Shown: positions 12,706 through 26,084, counted from the stretch's first letter. The stretch is 64,000 nt of DNA from Gossypium raimondii (GCF_025698545.1 NC_068571.1:45417733-45481732); one strand, 5' to 3'. Notes: generated by a model from the sequence alone, not told the origin. Made by a program: numbers and translations.

Positions 12706-15700
12706 TTAAGTCAGCCTTAATGCCATTTCTTGAAGAAGAGCTCGCTTCTGAGATGCGTTAATTACATGATTTGTTTCAGCACTCTCGAGCACATCAGTTA
12801 TTATGGCAGCTGCATGACCTAGCGATTCCTCGGCTGTCCTCTTCAACATGAAGGCCTGCCCAAATTATATGATTGAAAAAATAAGGAATGATAATCATTT
12901 ATGGTTTTGTTGCAATTTATGGTGGTTCTGATTTAGAACACGACATAGTATACGCTAGCGCTATCAAGTTGTAAGGCCATAGAGAACATGAATAGACATA
13001 AAATGCCAAGAGAGAGAGAAAGAGAGAGAGAGAACCTGTCCATGATGCGAAATGGACAATGTACAAGGCTGCTGAGACCAAGGTTCTCCATCAATTTGAA
13101 CAGGCAATGCAGCAAAGAGTTGTATCTTAATCGACCGTCCCTGTGCAAGTCTTCGAGCACGAGACAGCCCCACCTGTCATAACACAATGCAGCACGGCTC
13201 AGGCCTCAGAGACATTTTCCACAACAGAACTTTGATTGCAAACTTCTACAACTCAAATCAACAGGAGGAACCAAAAGGGGGGAAAACAAAAAGACAAAAA
13301 CTAAATGAAGAACTTAGAAGCTCTACTCTCCAGCATGAAAGAAAATAACAGCAAGATTAGTGTTATGTTGTGACAAAGTAAAGTTCCCCAGGCATTTGCT
13401 CAATTTAGATAGAGCTTGTTTTCATATGCCTCCTATGCCATACAAAGTTTATGTAAAGCATTAGCTTAGCCTTCATCGAGGGACTAGATTACCTGCAGCT
13501 TTCCAAGGTGCCAAGTTCCAGATATGCTGACAACCTCTAGTATTTTATCATGCATAGACTGAGGTTCAAAATTATCATATGTCTCATCCTCATTCTGCCA
13601 AAGATCTACACCTCCCATGTAGCTTCCAATGTTTGCAACAAGTACACCTTCGGCATCCTGTATAAGTTTGGAACAGAACCATAAATTTTACAGTGTTAAG
13701 GACCAATAGTTATTTCCACAATAGAACACTTTAGCATCGTTGTATAAACTATTAAGAAATGAAAGAGAACTTTCTGATGGGGAAAAGAAAAAAAGATAGC
13801 CAAATAACCAAAAACAAGTTTGAGAGCATGGACTGGTAAAACCAAGCGAATTATGTGCAGCTATTGTTCCAATTGAAAACTTCTTTAAAAGGTTCAAAAA
13901 TATGCAAGACTTAACTCTTACGACCAATCATCACATAATATCTATATTTTCTCAAGTGTAACTAAATAAAAGATAGCATCTATACCTCGGGAACCTCTAT
14001 TTCGACGCCATCCACCTCTACTCTAACTTGCCAAGGAAAATCTGCAAATGTCCTATCCATAATACTCCTTGCACCTTCTCTTGCATATAGCACTTTATTC
14101 ATAAACTGCAGGTATATTGAGGCAGCTTCAGCAATATGGAATTGGATAACCAATTAATATAAGACAACTAGCACATGCAAAAGTTATCAAAATAGAAATG
14201 GATCAAAATGCATCTAGTTCATGCAGATACATCCCATTGACAAGGTTTTTAATTTCCATTTCTTTATATACATCACAGCTAATACGTTATTCACAACCTT
14301 CTGGTTTACACCTTAAATTAGATATGTTGATCAATAAATTCAATCAAAGGCCGAGAAAGAGCCAGGGATCTGCATAAAAACTCACAAGTACTATGTTCCA
14401 TCATCAATGGACAAGAGTTCTTTTATAAGTTAAGAATTGAGTGATGAAATCTCAACATTTTAAATTGTAAAAAACATATAGAGAAAAAAAAATGTACCGA
14501 TGTAGAATATATATGGCATGATTTTATTTGTCTATGTATTCATATTTCTAAACCCATGAATTCATAAATACATAAACGGTGAAGATAAGTCCAAAACTAT
14601 CATAACGAGATAGGCAGAAATTAAAAATCCATTTCAGTTGAAGCAATACACAATTTTCACTGTTCATCTTGCCTAGCATTTCAAAATGCAGAATGCAAAA
14701 AGATTTTAACTACCTGATTATAGAACTTCTCAGGATTCTCCTCTCTTAAGTTGTGAATATCCAAAGCAACCTTTGCATCACAACCAATCCCTGTGAAAGA
14801 ATCATAGTCAATGAGAAGACTACCAAGTTATAATAGGTAAATAAGGAACGCTTTGGAAATACCAATGCACTGATCTAACCAAGATAATTGAACAAGCTAA
14901 AAACTACCCATCAGGCAGCTTAATCACCAAATGTCACATCTGATCCAAGATTTTAGGCATTTCAGGGTATGATGAACAGATATTTACAAATATCAGAAAG
15001 TCTAACTTGCAGCTAAGTAGAAACCCAACCAAACCAAAAAACCAGCTATTATAGAATCATATTCTCTAAGATCTAGCTCTTGCTTGCCCTCTATGAAGAT
15101 TCAAATTCCAAGTTCACAACCTATACATTCAACTTAACCAGATTATCGAAGACTTAGAAGAACTAATCAGCATACCAAGATAGTTGTTCATAAATTTTGG
15201 AGATTGAAGCTGCTTCCCCTGTTGATTTAGAATAGCTACTTTCCAGCGATCAAGAATGGTCACTGCAGCATGCTCTATCTGTTGCAACACCATGCAAAGG
15301 CCTCCTTGTCTCTCCACTGCGCCCAAACCACCTCCCCAGGACAGCACCCTGGCCATATCATTTCCAGTTCCAGCAGGGAGAATAGCAACTGGAGGCGGAG
15401 AAATGAAATTTTGCTTGTCTATTGCATTAAGAACCCATCCAACAGTACCATCTCCCCCACATACAAGTATTCTCAAGTGAAGCACTTTTCGGAATAAAAA
15501 AAGGCCCATCTCTGGTCCCTGTGTTGAACTCAATTCAAAAACCTGAGACAAGTTTCAATGAGAAAACCACTCAAAAACAGAAAATTGGAAAACCAACAAA
15601 AAAATAGTGACCAATTTTAATGAGAGAAACCCTCACAAACACCAAACTGGAAACTATTGACAAATATAGAAGTCAGGAACAAAAACTAAAATCAAAATCA

Positions 15701-17777
15701 GCTAAAACATAAAAAGCCAGTCCAAGTAGACCAATTTAAGTGTAACTGTAAAAGGTTATTAGTTTCGTAAGACACTCAAAAGTCTGCCTTTTAACTTATA
15801 AAAATTAGGAGGAAATCACTCCTGGCCAAGTAGTAGTGTGTGGAGGTACAGTTTCAGCTTTCTCGGTTTTCTTAAGCTGATATCTGAAGTACTGAACATG
15901 AACTCTAGCATGATATAGCAAAAATTTAGAAAATTATTAGGCCACCTTGAGAGGCTGTTTTGGCTACTCTTCCACTTCAAGTGCATATTCTAGTGGTTTT
16001 TTTAACAGGCAAATAACCAGAAACAGATGGATGACTCTGACTTTTAACTATTTTCATCAATATATTATTAAAATATTCTATTTTATCCAATATTGTGGTA
16101 GCAGACCAGTGGTCAAACCAGTCAGGCCATCGGTTCCCAGTCCTACGGTTCAAATTAAGTAAATTATTTAAAATATAAATAAAAATTATAAAACCCAGTT
16201 CAACCGGTTCAACCGGTTTTTTCGCCCAATTTAACCGGTTCATACTAGTTCACAGGTCAACCAGTTTTTTGCCTTGCTACGGACCAGTGCACCGGTCAGT
16301 TCTTGGCCCAACCAGTCCAATCAACCGATCCAGTCTGGTTTCAACAATCTTGATTTTATCAAGTTTAGCTTGCACATCATCTTTATCATCTGCTAGGATG
16401 CTAATTACTTTTCAAGCTAAGATCACATATAAGTCATAACAGTTCCAAGACCATGGAGGTAAAAAATTAATCTAGGCAGTTTTAGGACTAAAAAATGTCA
16501 AGAAAGTGAGCTTTCATTTATTTTTAGCAGAGTTAATCCTAAACAACTACCACCACCAATAAATAAATGAAATAGAAAAAGAGAACTTCATGGCTAAACA
16601 ATCAAACCTGAACAGGGTTCAAAAGAAGGTTTAAACGCAGCTTGAGGGAATATCCACGCTGCGCACCACTCTTCTTGTTGACGAAAACTAGTAATGGTTT
16701 TGCATCTGGTGGCAGGTCAATCAGCTCATATTTTTGCTTCATTCTTAATACTTGAGACTCGTCTTTCTGATTAATCGATTCACTTCTTTTAAAACTAGGC
16801 TTTTTCTCCATGTTCTTATCAATGCCACCATTTTGGCGTGGGGTTCCTACGTTCATTCCACCATTGCAATTCTCTTCTATTGCATGAGAACCATTTACAT
16901 TTTCTGCGCTATCAGCAGTACACTCTGTGGATATGTCACAGAAGTTACCATTACTGCCTGCATCAAAAGATGTTTCACTATTATGCTGGTGCTTCTTACT
17001 CTGACTCCTAATGGTTGCCCGTACTGAAGAAGCAAGCTCATTTGCACCATGTGTGATAGAGCTAAGAAATCCAGAATTAGGGCTCAACTTCTTAACATAA
17101 AGAGGTGAGAGAATCAGCCTTCTAAACTGCCCTAAATCACAAATATTACCAGTTTCATTAGACATACTACTATGACAGTCCACATGTAGGAGACGTTGGC
17201 ACCACAAGCAACACCATATAGGAGATCCACCAAGAAAAGACCCGCTACATGGCTCTTCACAATAGCTACAGAAGGAAGCTTCATCAGGTTGATCAGTAAG
17301 CTCTGCCCATCGAACTGCCCACTGGTGCATCACATGATCAAAGCCGATCATAGATACACACTTGCAATCCTTGTGTGCACTAGAAGAGCAGCTCAAGTGA
17401 GCTACTGTACCACAGATGCTACAACGGTGAATGAAACTATCCGAAGATATCATAGGCCCTAGGGTTTGAGAGGGCGACATTGGCTTTAAACAAGCACAGC
17501 AATTTAAATTCTTAGCACGGGATACAGACTCCAGCTCCCAAGTATGAGGAGCCACAGGAACCTTATGCTTGGTCTTGGGGATTTTCTTCGACCTAGCTAC
17601 AGCTTTCATCCAACTTAAGTTAATGTTTCTTCTCCACTGGAAAGCTGTATAAACTATAGTCAAAATACCAACTAGGCCAGCGATAACACAAGATAAAATG
17701 AAGAATCGTGAATCGGCTGCCATTTCAGCTGGATTCTTGTCCATCCAACTGGGAAGCAACATATGTTCTTCATCCAT
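12706..17777 (-). CDS. DGK1: Diacylglycerol kinase, DGK1/DGK2 type (7 coding exons)
   Basis: Phosphorylates diacylglycerol to phosphatidic acid in plant lipid signalling. This clade is membrane-anchored. Proposed exons (minus): 17777-16608, 15542-15176, 14790-14714, 14105-13986, 13657-13493, 13173-13036, 12855-12706. All borders are GT/AG, phases join, and the product is 728 aa, the length of Arabidopsis DGK1. A hydrophobic anchor lies at about residues 25-45. Two Cys/His-rich C1 domains follow, at about 80-140 ([10 protein letters not shown]...[14 protein letters not shown]) and 150-215 ([11 protein letters not shown]...[13 protein letters not shown]). The catalytic domain starts near 350, with the ATP-site motif [15 protein letters not shown] around 417-431 and [13 protein letters not shown] after it. 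The accessory domain carries [20 protein letters not shown] and ends near [15 protein letters not shown]1 versus DGK2 is judged from length and overall resemblance, so the symbol is tentative. Confidence 0.93.
13005..13034 (-). repeat. (CT)n microsatellite at a DGK splice donor
   Basis: On the gene strand a CT-rich tract (two CTn blocks around a TTT) begins two or three bases after the GT donor of the sixth intron. Confidence 0.85.
16095..16350. mobile_element. CCGGTT-rich MITE in first DGK intron
   Basis: Repeated AACCGGTT/GGTTCAACCGG phrases are flanked by imperfect inverted ends (ATTGTGGTAGCAGACCAG on the left, complement of CCAGTCTGGTTTCAACAAT on the right). It lies wholly within the intron between coding exons 1 and 2. 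This type of CCGGTT element is common in plant introns. Confidence 0.5.
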
Positions 17778-18800
17778 TCTTCAAACTTATATTATAGCAT
17801 TCTAATGTACCCAACAAACACCACACCACCTAATCACCAAATGTATATAAAAGAATTGCAAGAAATCCGTACAGAAAAAAGAGCTAGCTATACATTATCT
17901 ATAAAAAAATCTAGTTCTTTAATCTCATCGACATCCGTACTTCTTACGCCATCTCATTAGGTTCACTTCTTGTCACACAGCAATTCTCCAAACCCCGCTT
18001 TTCCTCCTTAGTATAAAAAGCCTATATAGAGAGAAAAACTGCTAAACCAAGTCACTAATTTTAACAACCAATTGATTAAAAAAACTCCAGTGCCTTGATC
18101 AGAGCCAAGAAGGAAAATAAATAAACAAACAATACCTGCAAAAATAAAAAGACTAATAAATTCCTAGAACAAATTACTTGTAATGCATAAAATAAAAAAG
18201 GACATCAAATTGAATTCGACAATATGTATATATATATAGAATATGAAACATAAAAACAACGGGAAAAAATCAATTAAATGATCTCGTGATGTATGCAATG
18301 CACTGTTGGGCTACCGAGACAACATGGTAAAATTAAAAGAACTAAAACTTATAACTATATTTAAGATCACGAAGAAAATAAAGAAAACTGCAGAGTAAAG
18401 CAAGCTGGAAAGTTTGTTTTTTCGTCTTATTAAGCAAACAAACAACGAATCAATGATAATTTTACCAAATCAAACATGAATTAATAAGAAACGAATTATT
18501 CGGAAAAAGGAAAATTGAGACTTACAAGAAACGGCCACTACGAGAGAGAAAGAGAAAGAGGAGGAAGAAGAAGAAGACCGATGAAATCACAGAGAGAAAA
18601 CCCTAGAGCCGAGGAATGATCTGTGTGGAAAAATCGAGAACCCAAAAGCAAAAATTAAAATTAAAAACAAAAAAGCAAATTTCAAGCTTTCAAAGATTCG
18701 ACCGCTTACAAAAAGCGAAATCAAAATAAACAAAAAAAAAAATTTTGAATTAAAGTTTTGTTTCAATTTTGGATGAATATTTTATATATAAATAAAGATC
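17778..18800 (-). promoter_or_regulatory. DGK leader and core promoter (inferred)
   Basis: On the minus strand a GTAAGT donor begins at 18525 and a TTTTTGCAG acceptor ends at 18136. This implies a leader intron of about 390 bp and a second leader exon 18135-17778 running into the ATG. A TATA-like TTATATATAAA lies at 18779-18793. Purine-rich GAGAGAAAGAGAAAGAGGAGG near 18545-18570 would be pyrimidine-rich in the leader sense. Transcript data are needed to confirm. Confidence 0.4.
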
Positions 18801-18828
18801 GAAGGTTTGGAGCGAAGAAGGAAAAAAG

Positions 18829-18913
18829 GGCGGGGAGCGCGTGTGAAATGCGTGTGTAAAGTGGGAGTGAAGGACTGTAGATTCTGAATCTTCGGAAAAG
18901 GATGATGCTGTTT
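18829..18913 (+). repeat. Left copy of an ~85-bp direct repeat
   Basis: Starts GGCGGGGAGCGCGTGTGAA and runs through GTAGATTCTGAATCTTC. It matches 21805-21891 with about ten differences. The left copy is just upstream of the DGK TATA candidate. The two copies bracket the PMD pseudogene. Confidence 0.85.
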
Positions 18914-19319
18914 AAATATAATGAGAATTAATACACTTATAAATTCTATTCGAATAATGATTCTATTTTATATAAAAATAATAATTAGTACAACTTATTT
19001 GGGTAAATTTGAAATATATGCCATTTTTAGAGAAAAAAACAAAAGGGTTTGAGGCTGAATTTTTTTATAGTTAAGAAAATAGGTCTATTTTAGAGAAATA
19101 AAAACGCACTCATTTCCAGTCAACAATAATTTTTTCCAACGATCTTTTTCTAACAACTAAAAACGGCTAGTTTTTTCCTCTATAAGTCATTTTCGTCATT
19201 TTGCATTCAAATCACATTCTTCTAATTATCCAAATTTTCAATTCTCAACTTTTCATTTAATTTCTCTCAAAATCTTATTATTTTAATTTTATATTTCGTA
19301 ATTTCTTTATTTTAATTGA

Positions 19320-21315
19320 TTTTTACAATGCCAATTTTGCTTATTCATTTCGATGAGAAGTACATATCCAATGTCCAATTACAAATGGTAATAAAATATT
19401 ATTAAATAATTTTAATTAAGTTCATTATTAAGTTAACATTATTAATGTTATAATTTTTTTATGTTTATATAACCAGGTCGAATATCATATTTCAAATATA
19501 TACATACACAATTTAACTGTGAGGGCACCGTGTGTTATTGAACAACACTTGCAAGAGGCAGGATTCTTGCACGTATCTCGCATGCTCGAGGGGACTAATT
19601 TGGATCCCACACTTATCAATGCTTTGGTGGAAGATAGAAACTCAAGACACATACATTTTATTTTCCATGTGTTGAGTGTACAATTACACTTGAGGACGTG
19701 GTTTTACAACTTAGTTCACCGGTAGATGGGTCAGTCGTTACAAGGGCAGTGGTCGTTGGCAATTGGAGTGCAATTTGCGAGCAACTATTAGGCAAGGTGT
19801 CGGACAAGATTTTTGGTGTCGGATAGAGATGAAATGGTTGGAGGAAATTTTCAATTATATCGACAACTCCACAAATGCCGTTGAAAGAGAATAATACACC
19901 CGAGCATTCATCCTGAGGCTAATCAGGGGTCTTCTAATGCCCGATAAATATCAAAATCTGGTACATTTAAGGTGACTACTACAACTTGTCAACTTGAAAG
20001 AAACGGGGTGACTCAGTTGGGGATCAACTGTATTGGCCACATTACACCGAGAGATTGTCGAGCGACGCAACCACAAAAAATTAAAATTGGTGGTTGCATA
20101 TTCCTTTTGCAGTTACAGGCATGGTACCGGCTACCATTTTTACGTTCCCGAGTAAACGCCGCTTATTCTTTCTCACTCGTGATAAGGTAAAATTCATTTG
20201 ATAATATAGTTATCATTATATATTTTTTCATTATTGTATTTTTAAAACAACATACTATTTGAAAAGGTGGAATAATGAGGCGAGTCATGTTGGTATAACG
20301 GACGAGCTCAAAGATATTTAGCTATTGTTAGATCAACAATCGGAAGCCAAAGTTAGTTTTTAAAATTTTAAATTATATAATATTTACGTAAGGATTTGAA
20401 AATTAGTATTAGGTAGATAATAAAACTTATAATTTTCTATTATAGTTTGAATAAATGTCATACTGATTTGAGAATTTAAGAATGCATCTCAGCCAATCAT
20501 TATATGTGGCACGTGAAGGTGCCATTAATAGTTTTTGTGACGGTGGAGATGCATGAATCCGATCAAGTGATGCACCAGTTCGGGTTTAGACAAACTATTT
20601 CGTCGTAACTTCAGGACATTGAAGAATTGCACAAGATCAACTTGCGATGGAGAATCAATGAAGATTGAGCAAAATTCCACGAGAAATATATCTACATTTG
20701 GGAACATAGGTACGATTTCATACCTGTGTGAACCAATTCTCGCAATGGAATTAGCAACCTCTCCGAAATACATGACATGGTTTAGACATCACGATAAGTC
20801 ATATCTACTGCCGAAGGGGGAATGACTAGGTGACATCGTCTTAGGAGGCCAAGAAGATCTCGCATGAATCCTAGGTTGGGAGTACATGCCTCGATGAAGT
20901 CATCATCAGCTCCAAACCCACAAGTGCCACCGGTGGCTGCACCACATCTTGGTCAGTATGGTTCACATTATTCTAGTGCTTTCACTAAACCTATTTTCTT
21001 TATACACAAGCACCATATTATGCACCACAGTACCATATATCAACACCTTCTGCAGGTGTATTTTTTTCACCACCTCCATCCCCAGCACCATATGAAGTGC
21101 CAATGCCGACAACAACATTGACGTATCCGTCATCTCCGATAATTCTAACATTTTATCCTCAACCGGGTTATGCGACGCTATACACTTATCCGTCGCTAGT
21201 GTCGCAAACACCTTCAGTGTCATTGTTCTACCAATATGGCTCATCTTCGCAACTACCTGTTACTCGAAGGGACGATATACAATGGCAACCTAAAACGACA
21301 CTCAAGTACGGATGA
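19320..21315 (+). pseudogene. Plant mobile domain (PMD) pseudogene, copy A
   Basis: Frames on the plus strand give, in order: EQHLQEAGFLHVSRMLEG (about 19537-19590), RATQPQKIKIGGC (about 20060-20098), YRLPFLRSRVNAAYSFSLVIR (about 20125-20190) and a proline/serine/tyrosine-rich tail ending ITRRDD-like near 21270. This matches the transposon-related PMD family often annotated as 'serine/threonine-protein phosphatase 7 long form homolog'. Frameshifts, stops (for example after about 19723) and a missing middle break it. The normal gene has introns, and gaps at about 20190-20265 and 20345-20435 look like them. No function is expected. Confidence 0.7.
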
Positions 21316-21804
21316 ACTAGAAGAAATTTAATATATATCAAAATATATGCATTAAAATAATTAAAAAAGTCATAGTACATTAATTTTAAGGTCATATTTA
21401 CATGTAGCAAATATAAAATAAGTAATATAAATAAAATGTACTTAAATACTATCCTCATGTTTAATAACAAATTAAAAATCATACTTCTATATACTTTAAA
21501 ATATATTTTATCAAAATAAATACATATAATTTAATTAATTTGAGTAAACCGAAAATCAAACATATATAATAGTATTAATAATTAAAATCCTATAGAAGTG
21601 ATCAAATTGAATGCATTTCAAATTAAATCAAGATCTTGAAGCCCTTCAATATAAAACATAATTTTTATAAAAACCTTCAAAAAAAAAAGGTTATTTTTTC
21701 ACCTTGTAAATCTGGATGATCGGAAAATTCAAATCCTGACCAGAAAAGTTCAATATTTCAGACTCTGATGAGCTTTTTTATCTAAAAAAATTCTTCTTCT
21801 CACT

Positions 21805-21891
21805 GGCGGGGAGCGCGTGTGAAGTGCGTGTGTAATGTGGCAGCGAAGGTGTGTAGATTCTGAATCTTCCAGAAAAGATGACACGTTGTTT
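21805..21891 (+). repeat. Right copy of the ~85-bp direct repeat
   Basis: Near-identical to 18829-18913. It continues past the shared part into GCCCCACTTCCTCCTCATAA, which has no counterpart on the left. Confidence 0.85.
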
Positions 21892-23690
21892 GCCCCACTT
21901 CCTCCTCATAAATTAACTAGAACTTATACTAAAGAGGATTAATTATGCTCCAGTCCCTGTACTCTTAAATTTAGTTCTAATACCTCAACTTTTCTAATTT
22001 TGAAAATTAAGTTTAATTTATAATAGCATTGTTATACCAAGATATTATTGAGTCTGTTGGCAAGCATTAATACCTAACTTAATACAATCCAAGCCAGTCA
22101 AGAGGAGAATAACCTTGTAGACTAAGGGCCCTTATGAGTATACCTCATCATGAATGTAGCGATGGAATTGGACTTGAAAAGTGGGAAAGTTTGGATAAAA
22201 ATATAGGCCCTAAAAATGAGTTTTGACAAAAAATGAAGTCCGTTTTCTAAATGGGTTGGACCTCGGGTAAGTTTTTTTGCTCGAACCTGGCCCGAATTTA
22301 AAAAAAAATACTGTTATTGTGTTTTGTTATTGTTTTGCTGTTATCTCGCTATTATATTGTTACTATTTTGTTGTTTTTGTTGTTTGAATATTGTATAATT
22401 ATAGTTTTATTGGTAATTTACTATTATTTTAGAGACATTTGCTTGTTAAATTACACCTATTTTAGTGTTATTTAAGTATAAATATTTTTAAAATTTATTT
22501 TCAATTTGTTAACATGAAATACACGTAGGTTACACATGGCTTGCTACATAAACATCATTAAAAATTAATGTTTTAGTCAACATTTTCGCTAAAAAATGTT
22601 TTGACTCTTTTGAAAGGTTATTGGTCAAATTTAACTAAAAAAGAATAATGACCAATATGAGAAAAGATGTAACCATTGAATTCTAAATGTATCATTATGC
22701 CTAAAATATTTGATGCTCTCTTAATATTAAAATACTTTAAAAGAATAGTTTTTTTTTCAATATAAAAGTCTTCATTGATTGAAGAATGTGAAATACTTTA
22801 GAAGCCCAAACAAAATACAAAGAAAAAGCCCAAAGGCTTTGAATGGGCCAGAGTCCAGTCTCAACAAACTCAAAGCCACCAATCAAAAAAACCCTATCAA
22901 TCAACTTATGTGAGTTAATCGGGCATTTTCTATATTAAAATTTAGAAATAATTATAATATTTGATTTAAAATTATTAATTAAAAAAAGTTTAAATAAAAT
23001 AAAAGTTGTGATAAATATATATTTAAAAACAGGATAAATTACACTTATTATCCTTAAACTTTTGTCAAGATTATGCTTCAACCATCCAACTTTTAAAACT
23101 TACATAATAGCCATTAACGCGATCAAATTATTACATTTTTGTCACTCATTTATTAGCTCCTGTTAAAATGATGACGTGACACGCTAATTTAAAGGGTTAA
23201 TAACCAATTTGGTCCCTAAAATATAAACAAAATATTATTTTGATATTTTTAATTATTTTCTTAATAATTATTCTAAAATAAATTTTTAAAAATAAATTAA
23301 AATTACTAAAAATATAAAATGTATTACAACACTAAATTAGAAAGATAAGTCATTTTTTTAATTGGTCTTTTACGCCGTTTTTTTAAAATTAGGGAATTGA
23401 CCATTTTCAGAGAGAGTGTGTGAAACGCGTCCAGTTCGGCGCATTTTCCTCCAACAGTCATTTTCCTAACAACTATTTAAATGTTGGCAATGGTAAAATT
23501 TTTAAAAGGGCCCAACGGTAATTTTCTCCTACAAATACCAGGCTATTTTTATTTTTTTAACTCAAATCATATTCTTTCAATTCTCTCAACTCTCTTAACC
23601 CTCTCAATTTTCTCAATTTTTGTTTGAAATTTTGTTATATACTTGTTTAAAAATGCTATAGTTTTATTTAATTATTTAGTATATTCATTT
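21892..23690. other. Gene-free, repeat fragments
   Basis: No gene is seen. About 22190-22300 resembles (inverted) the insert at 10825-11465. About 23040-23220 has the 'ataaattacacttattatcc...cttaaac' wording of a dispersed repeat. About 23400-23700 resembles the DNA just upstream of PMD copy A (19080-19320), so it is probably the 5' part of PMD copy B's element. Confidence 0.4.
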
Positions 23691-23707
23691 TGATTATTTT
23701 TTCACGA

Positions 23708-24294
23708 ATGACAAACTCTCTGATTTGTTTTGACGACAAGCACATTTCCGCCGCTCAAGCGATAATGGTAAGAAGAAATTTCAAATTTTATTATTTTCAA
23801 TTAATTTAAATTAAATATTTTTTTAAAAATAATTATCTTATTTTGTCGATATAAATAGGTGGATGATTGTGTTTTGGAGGGCTTCATACATAATTTGTCA
23901 AATAGCCTATACACCGAAATTCGTGGTTACTTGCAAGACGCGAGATTCTTGCATACGTCTTGTATGCTCGAGGGTTGCAAACTTGATTCTACACTCATCA
24001 GCGTGTTGGTGGAAACATGGAGGCTCGAGACACACACTTTCCATCTTCTATGCGGTGAATGTACAATCACGCTCGAGGATGTAGCTTTACAACTCGGATT
24101 ACCAGTGGATGAGTAAGTCGTTCAGGGTCAGCGATCGTTCTATGTTGGGGAAGGTGTCGAACAAGTTTCAAGGTGGCCAGATAGATATGAAATGGTTGAA
24201 AAATAATTTCAAAGAACTTCCTAAGGACGCGTCCGACATCGTCAAAGAACAATACGTCGAAGCATTCATCCTAAGGTTAATCAGGAGCATTCTA
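23708..24294 (+). pseudogene. PMD pseudogene, copy B, truncated
   Basis: Begins MTNSLICFDDKHISAAQ (23708), then a likely intron before VDDCVLEGFIHNLSNSLYTEI (23859). It continues GYLQDARFLHTSCMLEGCKLDSTLISVLVETW and ITLEDVALQLGLPVDE, the PMD family N-terminus. A stop follows at about 24114 and frameshifted homology runs to about 24290, where a TGTTGGAAAAATTTAG LTR-like end begins. It is better preserved than copy A at the N-terminus but lacks the whole C-terminal half. Confidence 0.75.
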
Positions 24295-26084
24295 TGTTGG
24301 AAAAATTTAGTTTGAAAAATGGTTTTCTTGCACAACGGAAAATCAAAATTATGAAAACCAACTCAATTTGTAATATTTATAGCAATAAACCTTAGACCGA
24401 AATCATAGTTGTGTTTTTTAATAAGCGGATCCTCGATGTTTTTCGGCTTTCAACCAAACAATTTTCTTCGCTATTCTCATACCATGAATTACTTCGGTGT
24501 GGGCTCGAACCAATTGACTCAAAACAAAGAACTAGAAAAAGTTTTCCTTTGGGGTGAAAACGAAAATTCTCTCTTCTATAATAAAAACCGGTAAAATTGT
24601 TATTCTGAAAAATATATTTATAAGTTGAGAATAAATTCTCTTTATTTTTCGGCAGAATAACTATCTTTCAAATGTTGTGTAAATAGCTCTACTGATGCCA
24701 TCTATTTATAGGAGGAGAAAGTAAAACCTTTGTTGAGTTATAGTAGTGATCAATGTTTCGATTATATTATATAACCAATTTGCATGTCATCATTATCAAT
24801 TTATTTCTGTATCAATTCACACACACATATAAATATATAACCAATACCACATAACACAGTTCAAACAATTTTCATATCACATATCATACATCAATCGAGT
24901 CTTGCTACTTTCTATCTTATTCAATTCAGTCCACTATCTCGATATTCAATATCAATCACAAGAAATTAGTTCATACAACCATTATATACTCACCTCTATA
25001 CTAAATCATGCAATTAACATGAATATGCAAACAAATAATTTGATCATGAATCATAAAAGTACAAACCGAATCTTTGCATCACTCGTTGACGACTCTCGTT
25101 TTTTCTTTCCCTCTCAACAACCTGATATCGGTTTTAGCTGCATACGATAATACAAAAAAATATATAATATCAATTTTTATCCAATTCATTTTCAAATACA
25201 AAGTCAAGCTTATTTTGCATTTTATTTAATTTAGTCCCTATACTCGGTATAAACATATCTTTCAATATTTAGCATCGAATCAAAATCATATTTCACATTC
25301 TTTCATTAGGAACTCTATACTTTTTATTCCTAGCATAGTTTGATGAAATATTTCCAATTTATTCAATTTGGTCACTAATATTACAAAGTTATCTATCAAG
25401 CTTATTAAGCTTTACAATTTAGTCCTTATCATAATTTAAGCTTAATTTCTATCAATTTAAAGCCTAATTCATAAATTTCTCAACAATGAAAACTTTCTAT
25501 AAATTCAACAATTGAAAAAATTGATACATGGGTTAACTAAATCAAGCTCCCATGATTCAATTTCTATAAAAATCAAAGAAAAATAACTTAAAAACTTGAA
25601 TTTTTGGCCGATTATTTAAGGGAATTCGAAGGTTTCTTCTTTCTTTTAGAAATGGTGAACTGTGGTGACTTTGGGAAGATGATGATTCTTTCATCTTTCT
25701 ACTATCTATTAGCATATATAGTATGATTAATGATTAATTAACCTTAATTAATTATAATTAGTCTTTAATTAAATTATTATTAATCACTAAATTAGTTTAA
25801 GTGAAACTAATCATCACACTCCACTACGATCTATTTATACTTGGTTAAATATCCATTTTGGTCCTTTTGATAATTGTTATATAGATTCCCAAATCTTTTC
25901 TTTATTAAGACTTTATAGCGATTAGACTTTTACAAATTAGTCCCTAAGCTTTAATTAACTAATTTCTCGGTTAAATTATTTAATTGAACTTCAATATATT
26001 TTATATTAACTCCATAAATATTTCTATTTTATATTTACGAATTCGGTTTACAAAAATTGGGTTTCAAAATCGTATTTTTCAACA
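24295..26084. mobile_element. Candidate solo LTR (TGTTG...CAACA)
   Basis: Begins TGTTGGAAAAATTTAG exactly where PMD copy B homology stops, and a matching CAACA end occurs at 26080-26084, giving about 1.8 kb. No internal region or second LTR was seen. The flanking 5-mers (TTCTA, CCACT) do not match, so the right end or the target duplication is uncertain. Confidence 0.4.

Noticed and set aside
12933..13187. 84-aa minus-strand frame overlapping DGK exon 6
   Set aside because: It is an out-of-phase reading of the DGK exon and the CT tract. The in-phase reading ([11 protein letters not shown]...) is the real one.
24409..24594. 61-aa frame MCFLISGSSMFFGFQ as a possible small protein
   Set aside because: Lies in LTR-like repeat DNA and has no resemblance to known proteins.
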